A stretch of DNA of 64,000 nucleotides from JAZBPO01 sp963691775 (GCA_963691775.1 OY829369.1:930001-994000); one strand, 5' to 3'. Shown: positions 7,832 to 17,844, numbered from the stretch's first letter. A program made the numbers and translations. Notes: generated by a model from the letters alone, not told the origin.

Positions 7832-9077
7832 GCAGGAGATCCGCAGCGAAGTCTCGGCCTGGCTGGAGGCCAACTGGCGAGTGGACCGCCCCCTGCGCGA
7901 GTGGCGGGAAATGCTCCTCGAAGCACGCTGGGCCGCGCCTGCATGGCCGGAAGCGTTCTACGGCCGCGGCTACACCGTCGCCGAGGCCGGCATCGTGACG
8001 AAGACCTTCCGCGCCCACGGCGCCGTCGGTGCCGCATCGGTCGGCCCGCGCACCCTCGCCGCCGAAACCATCCTCGCGCACGGCTCGGCCGACCAGAAAC
8101 ACCGCCACCTGCCACCGATCCTCACGGGGCAGTTCTCCTGGACGCAGCTGTTCAGTGAACCCGGCAGCGGCTCGGATCTCGCGGGCCTCAGCACGCGCGC
8201 CGAAAAGCGCGGCGAGGACTGGATCATCAACGGCCAGAAGGTCTGGAACACGAGCGCGCACCACGCCGACTTCGGCATCCTCGTTGCGCGCACGGACTGG
8301 GACCTGCCCAAGCACCAGGGCATCAGCTACTTCCTCATCGACATGCGTCAGGCGGGCGTCGAGGCACGCCCGCTTCGGCAGATGAACGGCCACGCATCGT
8401 TCAACGAGGTGTTCATGACCGACGCCGTGGTGCCCGCCGCAGACATGCTCGGCGCAGAGGGCGAAGGCTGGCGCATCGCCATGACGACACTGTCCATCGA
8501 GCGCAGCGGCTTTGGCCGAGACCGTTCAGCAGACCCGCTCGCGACGCGCGACGGACCGATCTACGACGAATACGCCGAAGAGGTTCGCATCGCAATCGAG
8601 CCGTACACCTGGTATCCGCAGCGCGCCGGCCGCGCCGATCTGCTGCTCGATCGGGCGCGCGAAACGGGCGCGATCGCGAACCCCGCCGCGCGCCAGGAGA
8701 TCGCCAAGGCGCTCATCCTCGCCAAGGGCGCGGCGCTCGCGAATCAGGCCGCAGAGGCCCAGCGACGGAGCGGGTCCAACGAGGTCGCGCCCGCAGGTTC
8801 CATCGGCAAGCTCGCGGCCAGCACGATCGCGCGCCAGTGCTCGGCCGCGCACACGCTCATCCAGGGGGATGCGGCACTGCTCGCGGGCGCAGACGACGGC
8901 GCGGAAGGCATCGCTTCGGAAGTACTGCTCTCGGTCCCTGCAATCTCCATCGCGGGCGGCACCGACGAGATTCAGCGCAACATCGTCAGCGAGCGCGTCC
9001 TCGGCATGCCCAAGGAGCCGCGCTTCGATACCGGCCCCTTCCGCGACATTCCGAGGAACGCCCCCAAGGACAGCTGA
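7821..9077 (+). CDS. Acyl-CoA dehydrogenase, second subunit of a pair
   Basis: A 418-residue acyl-CoA dehydrogenase starting inside the end of the previous gene. Flavin/substrate motifs are clear: WTQLFSEPGSGSDLAGLSTRA, GEDWIINGQKVWNTSAH, HASFNEVFMTDAVVP, and the C-terminal SIAGGTDEIQRNIVSERVLGMPKEPR that closes the family. It oxidises an acyl-CoA to the 2-enoyl-CoA, passing electrons to ETF. With its 372-residue neighbour it probably forms one heteromeric enzyme, this subunit carrying the better conserved FAD motifs. No ETF or thiolase gene adjoins. Confidence 0.92.
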   Translation: MPTEQEIRSEVSAWLEANWRVDRPLREWREMLLEARWAAPAWPEAFYGRGYTVAEAGIVTKTFRAHGAVGAASVGPRTLAAETILAHGSADQKHRHLPPILTGQFSWTQLFSEPGSGSDLAGLSTRAEKRGEDWIINGQKVWNTSAHHADFGILVARTDWDLPKHQGISYFLIDMRQAGVEARPLRQMNGHASFNEVFMTDAVVPAADMLGAEGEGWRIAMTTLSIERSGFGRDRSADPLATRDGPIYDEYAEEVRIAIEPYTWYPQRAGRADLLLDRARETGAIANPAARQEIAKALILAKGAALANQAAEAQRRSGSNEVAPAGSIGKLAASTIARQCSAAHTLIQGDAALLAGADDGAEGIASEVLLSVPAISIAGGTDEIQRNIVSERVLGMPKEPRFDTGPFRDIPRNAPKDS

Positions 9078-9296
9078 GCACTTCGTGAACCTGAGGCCCC
9101 GTCCGCGCATGGCCCGGCGCATGAAGTCGTGGCCGCGGCCGCCCCCCTTGGCACGCCTCAAGGGCCACGTGCAGCGAACACTCACGCCGGTGCCGGATGC
9201 TCGGCCCCGCCATTCGGCGAAACGAGCCGTTGCGCGGCTGGACGACAGCTGCCGCTGCACGTCCACGATATGGACGCAAAAACGCGCGCGGGAAAA
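9078..9296. other. Intergenic region between convergent genes
   Basis: About 220 bp between the acyl-CoA dehydrogenase and the convergent oxygenase. No gene, repeat or strong hairpin seen. Confidence 0.4.
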
Positions 9297-10511
9297 TCAG
9301 CGCTTGGCGGCGTTCTCGCGATAGCGCTCGCCCCGTGCTGCGGCCAGTTCATAGGCGGCAGCGGTCTCCGCTTCGACCTCCGCGGCCTGCTGTGCCTTCA
9401 GCGCTTCGAACTCCTCGACCCACCAGCGGCGCGTGACCTGCGGGAAAGTGGCCATGCGATTCACGCAGGCGTTGGCGCCGCGATCACGTCCCGCCCGATA
9501 GCCAGCGGCGCCCTCGTCGGCCGCTTCCGTTCTGCCGAAGGGAACGAGATCGCCCTCCATCTTCGGGAGCAGGAAGTAGGGCATCGACACGCGCGTCTCG
9601 CCCTGTGGAATGAGCGTGGTGTTCACGCGGTGCAGCGTTGCTGCGTAACGGCCCTCGCTGAGATGCATGAGTGTTCCGCCCGTGTTCACGACGACCGAAC
9701 CCGGAATGACGGGAACGTGATAATCGCCCTCGGCCGTCCGGCAGGTGACCGGCGCATCCATCCACCGGCCTTCTCCCGCGACCACCTGCAGACCCGGGCG
9801 ATCATTGATGAGCAGCGCCACGAAGGGCGGACCATCGATGTGGGCGCCCACGTTCTTCGCGTCGAAGCGGTCGTAGGCTGCGCGGACCTGCGCCTGCGCT
9901 TCCTCCGAGAACACGTCGAGGGCGAAATTGTGATTCAGACTCGCTGCGAGATCTGGTGAGTCGAAGTCGAAATAGCGACGGAACTCCCGAGGGTCCTCGC
10001 CGAGCGATTCGACGATGAGCTCGCCGAGGAGATGGGTGAGCCGGTGATAGGTGTGCGTGAGCGTTTCGATCACCGGCCGAAAGCCTGGCAGCGTGTCCGT
10101 ATCGGGCCAGGTATTAGGGCCGCGGAACAGGCGCTGATGCAGAGGCTGGGACCTGTCGTCGTGTGCGCACTCCGGCGTCTGCTCGAAGCCGAACTGGAAG
10201 TTCTCGATGACCTGGCCATGGCCACGATCGGCCGGCGTCGGCAGCGTGTAGCCGCGAAAGTACGGCGTGTTTGAGATGTGAGCGGTCTTCTTCACGTCCA
10301 TGGGCGCGTCAAAAAAACCGCGCACCTCGCGAAAGGCGCGCTGCTGGAACCCGTCGTCAAGGCCCGGTGCGTTCGCGAGTACAAGGAAGCCGCAATCGGA
10401 AAGCGCGTAGCGGAGATCGCCGAGGAATTTCTGGCGATCCCGTTCCACGTCGAGCCAGTCGACGACCGGAATCTCGCTCTTCGCCTGCGCCGCGTTCGTC
10501 TCCATCTCCAT
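9297..10511 (-). CDS. 2-oxoglutarate/Fe(II)-dependent oxygenase (isopenicillin-N-synthase-like)
   Basis: A 404-residue protein of the DIOX_N plus 2OG-FeII_Oxy architecture. The N-terminal half has EIPVVDWLDVERD and CGFLVLANAPGL. The jelly-roll carries the iron triad GAHIDG (His224, Asp226) and ATLHRVN (His294), followed by TRVSMPYF, where the R-x-S pair binds 2-oxoglutarate. The ATG of MEMETNAAQ is chosen for the GGGGAGGGG ribosome site upstream. These enzymes hydroxylate, desaturate or cyclise small molecules; the substrate is not evident. The C-terminus is unusually Ala/Glu-rich. A hexamer microsatellite lies about 145 bp upstream in its likely promoter region. Confidence 0.88.
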   Translation of the reverse strand: MEMETNAAQAKSEIPVVDWLDVERDRQKFLGDLRYALSDCGFLVLANAPGLDDGFQQRAFREVRGFFDAPMDVKKTAHISNTPYFRGYTLPTPADRGHGQVIENFQFGFEQTPECAHDDRSQPLHQRLFRGPNTWPDTDTLPGFRPVIETLTHTYHRLTHLLGELIVESLGEDPREFRRYFDFDSPDLAASLNHNFALDVFSEEAQAQVRAAYDRFDAKNVGAHIDGPPFVALLINDRPGLQVVAGEGRWMDAPVTCRTAEGDYHVPVIPGSVVVNTGGTLMHLSEGRYAATLHRVNTTLIPQGETRVSMPYFLLPKMEGDLVPFGRTEAADEGAAGYRAGRDRGANACVNRMATFPQVTRRWWVEEFEALKAQQAAEVEAETAAAYELAAARGERYRENAAKR

Positions 10512-10656
10512 CTGCCCCTCCCCGAGCTCCGGCATGCGGGCTCAAATCTACCAGCCCTCGCCGTTCGAATTCAGGCCACCGCTCAAACCTCGCGCTCGAC
10601 CCAATCGACGCAAGTGATCGCCTGCGTCCAGAGCCGCGCGGCGGCGGGCTAGAACC

Positions 10657-10704
<48 letters not shown>

Positions 10705-10789
10705 ACAGGGTCCCGCGCAGTTCGAGCACAACGCCACCGAACCACCGCAAAACCGCCCGACCTACCCAAGCCCCGTCACCACAACCCCC

Positions 10790-11065
10790 AACCTGAACAA
10801 AGGGGTCAGACCCCATATTCAGGTTCAGCCGCCAGGCAAGCCCCAAGCACCATCAACACCACTCCAACCTGAACGGAGGGGTCAGACCCCATATTCAGGT
10901 TCAGCCGCCAGGCAGGCCCCGAGCACCCTCAACACCACTCCAACCTGAACGGAGGGGTCAGACCCCATATTCAGGTTCAGCCGCCAGGCAGGCCCCGAGC
11001 ACCCTCAACACCACTCCAACCTGAACGGAGGGGTCAGACCCTATATTCAGGTTCAGCCGTGCCCT
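10790..11065. repeat. Four 76-bp tandem repeats carrying nested palindromes
   Basis: Units start at about 10792, 10868, 10944 and 11020 (exact 76-bp period; the last is cut after its palindrome). Each contains AACCTGAAC...TTCAGGTT enclosing GGGGTCAGACCCC, a stem-loop core, followed by a C/A-rich spacer. The first unit differs most. GGGGTCAGACCCC palindromes of this kind are common REP-like elements in proteobacteria; here they are arranged as a regular tandem array. Confidence 0.92.
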
Positions 11066-11280
11066 TGTTGAGGGGTCTGAGCCCGCTGTTCAGGTTCAGG
11101 GGTCTGACGCTTCTCAGGAGCGCCGCTGCTTCGGGGTGGCTGCGCATCGCAGTTGCGGGTGCAGTGGCCTTGGCGCAGCCACGCGGGCCGCGCGGTGAGG
11201 GCTGCGCGGCGCTGATGCCGCCAATCGCGGGCCACTCGTGGCAGGATCGGCGCCCCTGCTCGACGCACGCTGGAGCCCCC

Positions 11281-13116
11281 ATGAAAGAAGTCACGACATA
11301 CGCCGTTGTACGAACCGTGGCAGCCCTGTTGATCGGTGCACTGGCGACCGAAGGCCTAGCGGCGTCAGGCACACCATTCGGCATTCCCACAACGGGGGAC
11401 GAAAACCCGGCCGCGCACATCGTCGCGGCGCCCGGCACGCGCGCTCAGGGCTTCGCGTCACAGGGCCGCTCTGAGGTTCTTGCGCGCCACGGTATGGTGG
11501 CGACCAGCGATCCGCTCGCGGCGCAGGCCGGACTCGAGATTCTGCAGGCCGGTGGCAATGCGATCGACGCGGCAGTCGCGACCGCCGCGGTGCTCGACGT
11601 CACTTCCCAGAACGACACGGGCTTCGCGGGCGATCTCTTCGCGCTGGTGTGGGTAGCCGCCGATCAGAGGCTGTACGCCCTGAATTCTGCGGGCTTTGCA
11701 CCTGCGGGCTGGACGCCGGAGTACTTCACCGAGACGCTCGGCGTCGACCGGGTACCCTACGAAGGCGTGAACGCAACCACCGTCCCCGGCGCGGTGTCGG
11801 GGTACGACGCGCTGCTGACGCGCTTCGGCACGCTCGGTTTCGCAGAGACCTTCGAGCGCGCTGCGCGCATCGCAGAGGAAGGCTGGGGCCAGGCGGAACG
11901 GCGGCATCGCGACCTGGTAGAGATGGCCGACATGCTCCGCCGCCATCCCTACTCGGCGGCAACCTTCCTAGACGAAGACGGCAAGGTACCGCCGCTTTAC
12001 AGCATCATCCGCAACCCCGATCTCGCAACTGCCATCAGGCTCATGCAGCGGGAAGGCCGCGCGGCCTTCTACGAGGGCGCCATCGCCGAGGCCATCGTCG
12101 CCAAGATCCAGGCCGAGGGCGGCGTCATGACGCGCGAGGATCTCGCCGCGTTCGAATCCGAGTGGGTCGAACCCATCGGTACGAACTATCACGGCTACGA
12201 CGTCTATCAGCTGCCACCGCCCGGGCAGGGCTATGCAGCGCTCGAATTGCTGAACCTTCTGGAGGTGTGCGCGCCGGTACACGGCGTCGACCTCGCTGCC
12301 CTGGGGCCCGCGCATCCGGATACCTGGCACTTCCTTGTCGAGGCGAAGAAGCTCGCCTACTCCGATCTGCAGGCCTACAACGCAGACCCGAAGTTCGAGG
12401 ACGTGCCGCTCGAGACGCTGCTGTCTAAGGATTACGCAGCAGGACTTTGCGAGCGCATCGACATGGCACGCGCCGCAGAGCCCTCGGTGAAGGGCGGCCT
12501 CGACGGCGGCACCATCTATCTCGCAACCGCAGATCGCTGGGGCAACATGGTGTCCTTTGTCCACAGCGTGTACGGCGAGTACGGCAGCGGCGTCGCCGTG
12601 CCGCCCTATGGGATGGTGCTGCAAAACCGCGGTTACGCCTTCAGCCTTGATCCCGAGCACCCAAACCTGGTCGCACCGCGCAAGCGCCCCTTCCACACCA
12701 TCATCGCGGGCTTTGTCATGCAGAACGGCGAACCGCGGATGGCGTTCGGCAACATGGGCGGCTCCGTGCAGCCGGAAACGCACGCCCAGCACATGGTCAA
12801 CATGATCGACCATGGAATGAATGTGCAGATGAGCACGGACGCTGCCCGCTTCACCCACAGCCAGACCCGCAACATGCTGTCCCTAGAGGGACCGCTTGAA
12901 GCACTGGTTGGCCCTGCGCTCCGCGCCCGAGGGCACCAGGTGCGCAGCGTCGACGGCAGCCGCGTGGGGGGCTACCAAGCGATCCTGTTTACGAAAGATC
13001 CGAACACTCAGGTGCCGGAGATGAACCCAGAGAGCGTCGAGCAAGATCTGCCCGTCAACGGCGTCTATCGCGGCGGCTCGGACCACCGCAAAGACGGCCA
13101 GGCGGTCGGCTGGTAG
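11281..13116 (+). CDS. Gamma-glutamyltranspeptidase-family Ntn hydrolase, secreted
   Basis: A 611-residue protein beginning with a signal peptide (MKEVTTYAVVRTVAALLIGALATEGLAA). GGT hallmarks follow: MVATSDPLAAQAGLEILQAGGNAIDAAVA, VNATTVPGAVSGYDALL, and the autoprocessing site GGLDGGTIYLATAD, with Thr411 as the predicted nucleophile, then GNMVSFVHSVYGEYGSG. The precursor should cleave before Thr411 into two chains in the periplasm. Family members transfer or hydrolyse gamma-glutamyl groups of glutathione, and some act as acylases. Ser-His (SFVHS) replaces the usual SLTQS. ATG 11281 is chosen for the signal peptide; an open frame upstream is repeat-derived. Confidence 0.9.
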   Translation: MKEVTTYAVVRTVAALLIGALATEGLAASGTPFGIPTTGDENPAAHIVAAPGTRAQGFASQGRSEVLARHGMVATSDPLAAQAGLEILQAGGNAIDAAVATAAVLDVTSQNDTGFAGDLFALVWVAADQRLYALNSAGFAPAGWTPEYFTETLGVDRVPYEGVNATTVPGAVSGYDALLTRFGTLGFAETFERAARIAEEGWGQAERRHRDLVEMADMLRRHPYSAATFLDEDGKVPPLYSIIRNPDLATAIRLMQREGRAAFYEGAIAEAIVAKIQAEGGVMTREDLAAFESEWVEPIGTNYHGYDVYQLPPPGQGYAALELLNLLEVCAPVHGVDLAALGPAHPDTWHFLVEAKKLAYSDLQAYNADPKFEDVPLETLLSKDYAAGLCERIDMARAAEPSVKGGLDGGTIYLATADRWGNMVSFVHSVYGEYGSGVAVPPYGMVLQNRGYAFSLDPEHPNLVAPRKRPFHTIIAGFVMQNGEPRMAFGNMGGSVQPETHAQHMVNMIDHGMNVQMSTDAARFTHSQTRNMLSLEGPLEALVGPALRARGHQVRSVDGSRVGGYQAILFTKDPNTQVPEMNPESVEQDLPVNGVYRGGSDHRKDGQAVGW

Positions 13117-13146
13117 CCAGCCCGGAGCAGCGTTCGTCCGGACAGC

Positions 13147-13164
13147 GCCGCGCGCGAGCGCGGC
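13147..13164. terminator. Hairpin downstream of gamma-glutamyltranspeptidase
   Basis: GCCGCG/CGCGGC stem with a 6-nt loop, 30 bp after the stop codon and before the next receptor gene. No T-run, so only a tentative terminator. Confidence 0.35.
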
Positions 13165-13245
13165 AATCCGTGATGACCGGTTCATCCGGACGACTGTGCT
13201 TCCACCGCACGCTCACGGCCGAGCACAGCACTCAGGAACGGGTTC

Positions 13246-15315
13246 ATGAACCGCACCAGAGCTTCACGAATCCTCTGTCTTGCCGCTGCCAGCTTGCTCG
13301 CGCACAGCCCTATGGGGGCGTCTGCCGCGCACGCAGGAAACGATGGCGAGCACGTCGAAGAGGTAATGGTGTACGGGCGGGCTGAACAGAAGATCGGTTG
13401 CGCTGGATCTGCTTCCGAAGGCTTCGTTGGCCACGACGATCTTCGATTGCAGCCTCTACTGCGCGCAGGCGAACTCATCGAGACCGTTCCGGGCATGGTC
13501 GCCACCCAGCATTCCGGGACCGGCAAGGCGAACCAGTACTTTCTGCGCGGATTCAATCTCGATCACGGCACGGATTTCTCCGCGCGCATCGATGGCGTGC
13601 CCCTGAACATGCGAACGCACGGCCACGGCCAGGGGTACCTCGACCTCAATCCGATCATTCCTGAACTGGTCGAAAGCGCGACCTACAGAAAGGGCACTCA
13701 CCACCCACGAGATGGCGACTTCTCTGCGGCAGGTGCGGTCGACTTCCAATACGGCACACAGGCGCCCGACAGCAGGGTGCAGGCCACGCTCGGCGAGTTC
13801 GGCTACGGGCGGGGGCTCGTGATCGGCAGCGTCGAAAGTGAGGTCGGCACCACCACGGGCGCCCTTGATCTGACGCGCTACGAAGGCCCGTGGCAGCTCG
13901 ACGAAGATCTCGAACAGCTCCGCATGCGTCTGGCGCACACGACGGCGTGGTTGGGCGGTCGCGCGCAGGTCGCTCTGTCGGGCTACGACAGCGAGTGGAC
14001 CTCGACCGACCAGATCCCGCGGCGTGCGGTGCGCGCGGGCGCCGTAGATCGCCTCGGATTCGTCGATCCTGACCTGGGCGGCCGCTCGGAGCGCTGGGCC
14101 GTCAATGTGAACTTCGAGCACAAGCACCTGCGCGCCGGCGCCTACCACGTCGTGCAGGACTTCACCCTGTGGTCGAACTTCACCTACGCACTCGCAGACG
14201 CACTGAACGGAGACGAATTCGAGCAGCGCGACGAGCGATCCGTGAGCGGTCTCTGGGTGGACGTGGATCGCACCTTCGAACTACTCGGGCGCCCGGCCGA
14301 GTGGGACACGGGCCTGGATCTGCGCGTCGACGAGATTGACGAGGTCGGACTGCACGCGACCGTCAGCCGGCGGCGTATCGGAACCGTGCGCGACGACCGG
14401 GTGACACAGCGATCCTTCAGCGCCTGGAACGAGCTCGAGGTGAAGCTCGGCGAACGCACGCGCGCAATCGCCGGCCTGCGCCTGGACGCCTTCGACTGGA
14501 ACGTGAACGCACGCCTTGCAGCCAATGGCGGTCAGGGCGATGACCATTTGTGGAGTCCGAGCATTTCCCTCGCGCACCGCTTCGACTTCGCGGAGGCCTA
14601 CGCCAGCTGGGGTCGCGGCTTCCACTCGAACGACTTTCGCGGCACGACCATCTCCGTCGATCCGGCGAGCGGTACCCCTGCCGATTCGGTGGATGCCCTC
14701 GTGCAGGCACAGGGCTGGGAACTCGGCATCAGAGTCGAGCGCGGTGCCCGCTTCAACGCGACCGCGGCCCTCTTCGCGCTCGAACTCGACTCGGAGCTCG
14801 TGTTCGTGGGCGACGCCGGCGCAACGGAAGCAAACGACGGCACTGATCGCCTCGGCCTCGAAGTCGCCGTTTTCGCCCAGCTCACGGACACGCTCGCCGG
14901 CAACGTGACCTGGACACGAACCGACGCCGAGTTCGGCCAGGATCAAGGGGGCGGTCGCAGCATCCCGGGCGCCGTGGATGAGACCTTCTCCCTCGGCCTC
15001 AACTGGGCCCACCCGACCGGTCTGTTCGCGAGCACGCGCCTGCGCTGGCTCGGCAAGGCCCCGCTGCTCGAGGACAACTCCGCCCGCTCGAAGCGTTCGA
15101 CACTTCTGAATGTCGGCGGCGGATGGCGACGTGGCGCCTTGGAACTCCGTCTGGACGTCTTCAACGCGCTCGATTCCAAGGACGACGACATCGCGTACTT
15201 CTATGCATCGAGGCTCGATGGAGAACCTGCAGCAGGCATCGCCGACGTGCACTTCCATCCGCTCGAGCCGCGCAGCGTTCGTGGCACGGTGACGCTGCAC
15301 CTCGGCGCCGACTGA
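13246..15315 (+). CDS. TonB-dependent receptor
   Basis: A 689-residue outer-membrane receptor. Signal peptide residues 1-27 (MNRTRASRILCLAAASLLAHS), a TonB-box-like EEVMVYGR near 38-45, plug domain with LIETVPGMVATQHSGTGKAN, FLRGFNLDHGTDF and RIDGVPLNM, then a beta barrel ending RGTVTLHLGAD. The plug segment with FNLDHGTDFS and HGHGQGYLDLNPIIPELV resembles receptors found beside small-molecule catabolic genes. Energised by TonB-ExbBD, which are not in the window. It lies 87 bp upstream of a P450 on the same strand, suggesting uptake and oxidation of one substrate (inference). Confidence 0.9.
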   Translation: MNRTRASRILCLAAASLLAHSPMGASAAHAGNDGEHVEEVMVYGRAEQKIGCAGSASEGFVGHDDLRLQPLLRAGELIETVPGMVATQHSGTGKANQYFLRGFNLDHGTDFSARIDGVPLNMRTHGHGQGYLDLNPIIPELVESATYRKGTHHPRDGDFSAAGAVDFQYGTQAPDSRVQATLGEFGYGRGLVIGSVESEVGTTTGALDLTRYEGPWQLDEDLEQLRMRLAHTTAWLGGRAQVALSGYDSEWTSTDQIPRRAVRAGAVDRLGFVDPDLGGRSERWAVNVNFEHKHLRAGAYHVVQDFTLWSNFTYALADALNGDEFEQRDERSVSGLWVDVDRTFELLGRPAEWDTGLDLRVDEIDEVGLHATVSRRRIGTVRDDRVTQRSFSAWNELEVKLGERTRAIAGLRLDAFDWNVNARLAANGGQGDDHLWSPSISLAHRFDFAEAYASWGRGFHSNDFRGTTISVDPASGTPADSVDALVQAQGWELGIRVERGARFNATAALFALELDSELVFVGDAGATEANDGTDRLGLEVAVFAQLTDTLAGNVTWTRTDAEFGQDQGGGRSIPGAVDETFSLGLNWAHPTGLFASTRLRWLGKAPLLEDNSARSKRSTLLNVGGGWRRGALELRLDVFNALDSKDDDIAYFYASRLDGEPAAGIADVHFHPLEPRSVRGTVTLHLGAD

Positions 15316-15402
15316 GCACTTCAGCACGGATTCCGGCCGACTTCGGGCTCAGAGGCACGTCGCCACGTATCATCGGGCCTCCCGTGCCGTCCGGAACCCG
15401 CC

Positions 15403-16710
15403 ATGGCGAGTCCCCTCTCCCAAATCTATGCCCGCGCCATGCAGCTCGGCATGGCGGCGCTCGTCCAGCTAGATCGCCGTTTCGGCAATCTCATCCTCGA
15501 CGATTCCGAGTCGCCGCATCCGCTGATCAGAAGGCTACGCGAGCGCGGAAACGTCCTCCGCAGCTACATGATCAACGGCTGGATCGTGCTCGCGCACGAA
15601 GACGTGCGCGCCTTGCTGCAGGACAGACGCGTCAGCAGCCGCGTGTTCGACAGCGGCCTGATCGAGCGCGTGCTCCGCGCGGCCACGGCAGGCGAGGCCG
15701 TACCGCTTCTCGATCACCCGAGCCTGATCAACATCGATGCGCCGGACCATACGCGTCTGCGCCGCCTGTCCGCGAAGGGCTTCACCAATCGCTACGTACA
15801 GTCCCTTGCCCCGGACATCGAGCAGATCGTCACCGAGCTGCTCGACCCGCTCGCCAATCAGGCGGAGTTCGACGCCCTCGACACTCTCGCGCGGCCACTG
15901 CCCGCCATCGTGATCGCCGAAATGCTCGGCGTCCCCCGAGAAGAGCGTCATCGCTTCGAAGCCTGGTCGGCAAAGCTCGTTCGCTATACCGAGGTCCTCG
16001 CGCCAGATGCACTTGCCGAAGCGGCGGCAGGCGATCGCGAGATGCGTGCCTACCTCTCCGCCCTCGCGGAAGCAAAGCGCACAACGCCCACCAGTGACCT
16101 GCTGTCCAACCTCGTCGCGGCGGAAGAAGATGAAGAAGCCCTCGACATCGAAGAATTGCTGTCGCTCTGCACCCTCCTCCTCGTTGCCGGGCACGAAACC
16201 ACAACGCGCCTGCTGGGGAGCTGCTTGCATCTGCTCCTTCAGCACCCGGATCAGCTGGCCGCCGTACGCGCGGATCGATCCCTCATCCCGGCCGCGCTAG
16301 AGGAAGCGCTGCGCCTCGAGCCCCCCGTGCTGGCAGTGTCGCGTCTGGTGGGCGAGTCCTTCGAATACAAGGGTACGCAGTTCAAGAAGGGGCAGATGCT
16401 CCTGCTGTCGATTGCTGCGGCGAACCGCGACCCGGCACTACTTGATGCGCCCGACGCCTTCGACATCCATCGGAAGCAGATTCCGCACACGAGCTTCGGT
16501 CACGGCGTTCATCTGTGCCTCGGCATGCCGCTTGCGCGATTGGAGACGGAGATCGCGATGAACGCTCTCCTCGACCGCTACCCCACAATGGAGGCCGTCA
16601 CGCAGGACCACGATTGGGAAGACTCCCCATTCTTCCGAGGGCTGCGTGCCCTGCCGATCCGCGTGGAACAGGCGCTCGATCAGGCCGCGACAGCGTGCAC
16701 GCCTGGCTGA
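15403..16710 (+). CDS. Cytochrome P450
   Basis: A 435-residue bacterial class I P450. Motifs: INIDAPDHTRLRRL in the C-helix, I-helix AGHETT (262-267), EEALRLEPP with the ExxR pair, and haem loop FGHGVHLCLG with Cys372 as iron ligand. It needs ferredoxin partners, none of which are adjacent. Sequence style is of general CYP107/CYP102-like hydroxylases rather than CYP153, so the two P450s in the window are not close paralogues. Probably cotranscribed with the upstream TonB receptor. Substrate unknown. Confidence 0.92.
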   Translation: MASPLSQIYARAMQLGMAALVQLDRRFGNLILDDSESPHPLIRRLRERGNVLRSYMINGWIVLAHEDVRALLQDRRVSSRVFDSGLIERVLRAATAGEAVPLLDHPSLINIDAPDHTRLRRLSAKGFTNRYVQSLAPDIEQIVTELLDPLANQAEFDALDTLARPLPAIVIAEMLGVPREERHRFEAWSAKLVRYTEVLAPDALAEAAAGDREMRAYLSALAEAKRTTPTSDLLSNLVAAEEDEEALDIEELLSLCTLLLVAGHETTTRLLGSCLHLLLQHPDQLAAVRADRSLIPAALEEALRLEPPVLAVSRLVGESFEYKGTQFKKGQMLLLSIAAANRDPALLDAPDAFDIHRKQIPHTSFGHGVHLCLGMPLARLETEIAMNALLDRYPTMEAVTQDHDWEDSPFFRGLRALPIRVEQALDQAATACTPG

Positions 16711-17046
16711 GTGCACTGCTGACGGCGCGCATCGCACGCAGCTGATGTGCAGGGCATCACGCGCAGGGCCGCCACAGGCAAGGGAGACCCAGCTTCAACA
16801 GCGCACGCCCGACTAGGGTCGCGATGCTGAGGAGCCGGGTCAGAGGAACGCAATCACGCACCGCGCGCACCATCTCAGCAAGCGGCGCAGGCACATTCGA
16901 TTGCATCCAGCACACGATGGCGCGCATCGACTGTGCGCACCGACGGCGCGCACCGACGGCGCGAGGCTATGACTGCCCCCGAGGCGCGGCGCGCACTGTC
17001 CTCTCCAGCGCCGCCTTGCCGTCGAGGACGGCGTCTCCGGCCACAC
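16711..17046. other. Intergenic region, no gene seen
   Basis: About 335 bp between the P450 and the convergent enoyl-CoA hydratase. It includes a short repeat of GCGCACCGACG near 16935-16965. Open frames here are arginine-rich noise. No RNA gene recognised. Confidence 0.5.
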
Positions 17047-17844
17047 TTAGTGCCCTGAAAAATTCCCTGGCCTCCGCGCGGCAACGGCGCGCACCCCCTC
17101 CGCATAGTCGTCGGTCTGCTGGAGGCGGAACTGCTCGGCGTTCTCCGCGTCCGTCGCGGCCTGCACGGCGGCCGCGAGATCGCCCCGCATCTGCTTGCGG
17201 ATAGAAAGCAGAGCCAGCGGCGCGTTCTCGGCGATCTCGCGCGCGAACGCCACCGCTTCGCTACGCACCTGATCCTGTGTCACAAGGCGGTCGATAATTC
17301 CGAGCTTCAGCGCTTCGTCCCCGGCGACGCGGCGGCCGGTGGCAAAGAGCTCGTTCGCAGCCTGCGCGCCGATCACGCGCGGCAGCACGGTCGTCAGCCC
17401 GAATCCCGGGGTGAAGCCTAGCTTCACGAAGTTCGCGGTGAACCGGGACTCCGGACAGCCGACGCGAAAGTCGGAGAACATCGCGAGGCCAAAGCCGCCA
17501 CCTACGGCGGCCCCCTGCACGGCCGCCACCACGTACTTCCTGTTCTCGAAGAGCTTCACGGCGGCCTGGTAAAGCGGATTGCGTACCCCTTCCCGGCGTT
17601 CTGCACGCTGCTGCCGGTCGGCGGACGAAGCGAAGTTCGCACCGGCGCAGAAGTGCTTGCCGTCTGCACACAGCACGCTGGCGCGCACAGCCGCGTCCGC
17701 GTCGATGAAGGCAAAGGCGTCCGCGAGCGCCTCGATCAGCGCCACGTCGAAGAAATTGTTCGGCGCCCGCTGAATCTCGACCTGCGCAACTTGACCATCG
17801 AGATACGTGACGGCCACATCACCGAACCGCATCGGCTCACCCAT
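17047..17844 (-). CDS. Enoyl-CoA hydratase/isomerase (crotonase family)
   Basis: A 265-residue crotonase. Oxyanion-hole segments are visible: SVLCADGKHFCAGANF (about 60-75) and AVQGAAVGGGFGLAMFSDFRV (about 105-125), then FVKLGFTPGFGLTTVLPRVIG. It would hydrate or isomerise 2-enoyl-CoAs in beta-oxidation. ATG 17844 is preceded by a GGAAGGGGAAG ribosome site and overlaps the stop of the acyl-CoA synthetase remnant by 8 bp, so it was the second gene of an operon whose first gene is now broken. In place of the usual first catalytic Glu there is Phe/Thr-rich sequence; activity class uncertain. Confidence 0.88.
   Translation of the reverse strand: MGEPMRFGDVAVTYLDGQVAQVEIQRAPNNFFDVALIEALADAFAFIDADAAVRASVLCADGKHFCAGANFASSADRQQRAERREGVRNPLYQAAVKLFENRKYVVAAVQGAAVGGGFGLAMFSDFRVGCPESRFTANFVKLGFTPGFGLTTVLPRVIGAQAANELFATGRRVAGDEALKLGIIDRLVTQDQVRSEAVAFAREIAENAPLALLSIRKQMRGDLAAAVQAATDAENAEQFRLQQTDDYAEGVRAVAARRPGNFSGH

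Noticed and set aside
10790..11065. Possible CRISPR array
   Set aside because: The 76-bp units are repeated entire; there are no unique spacers of 30-40 bp between short direct repeats, and no cas genes.
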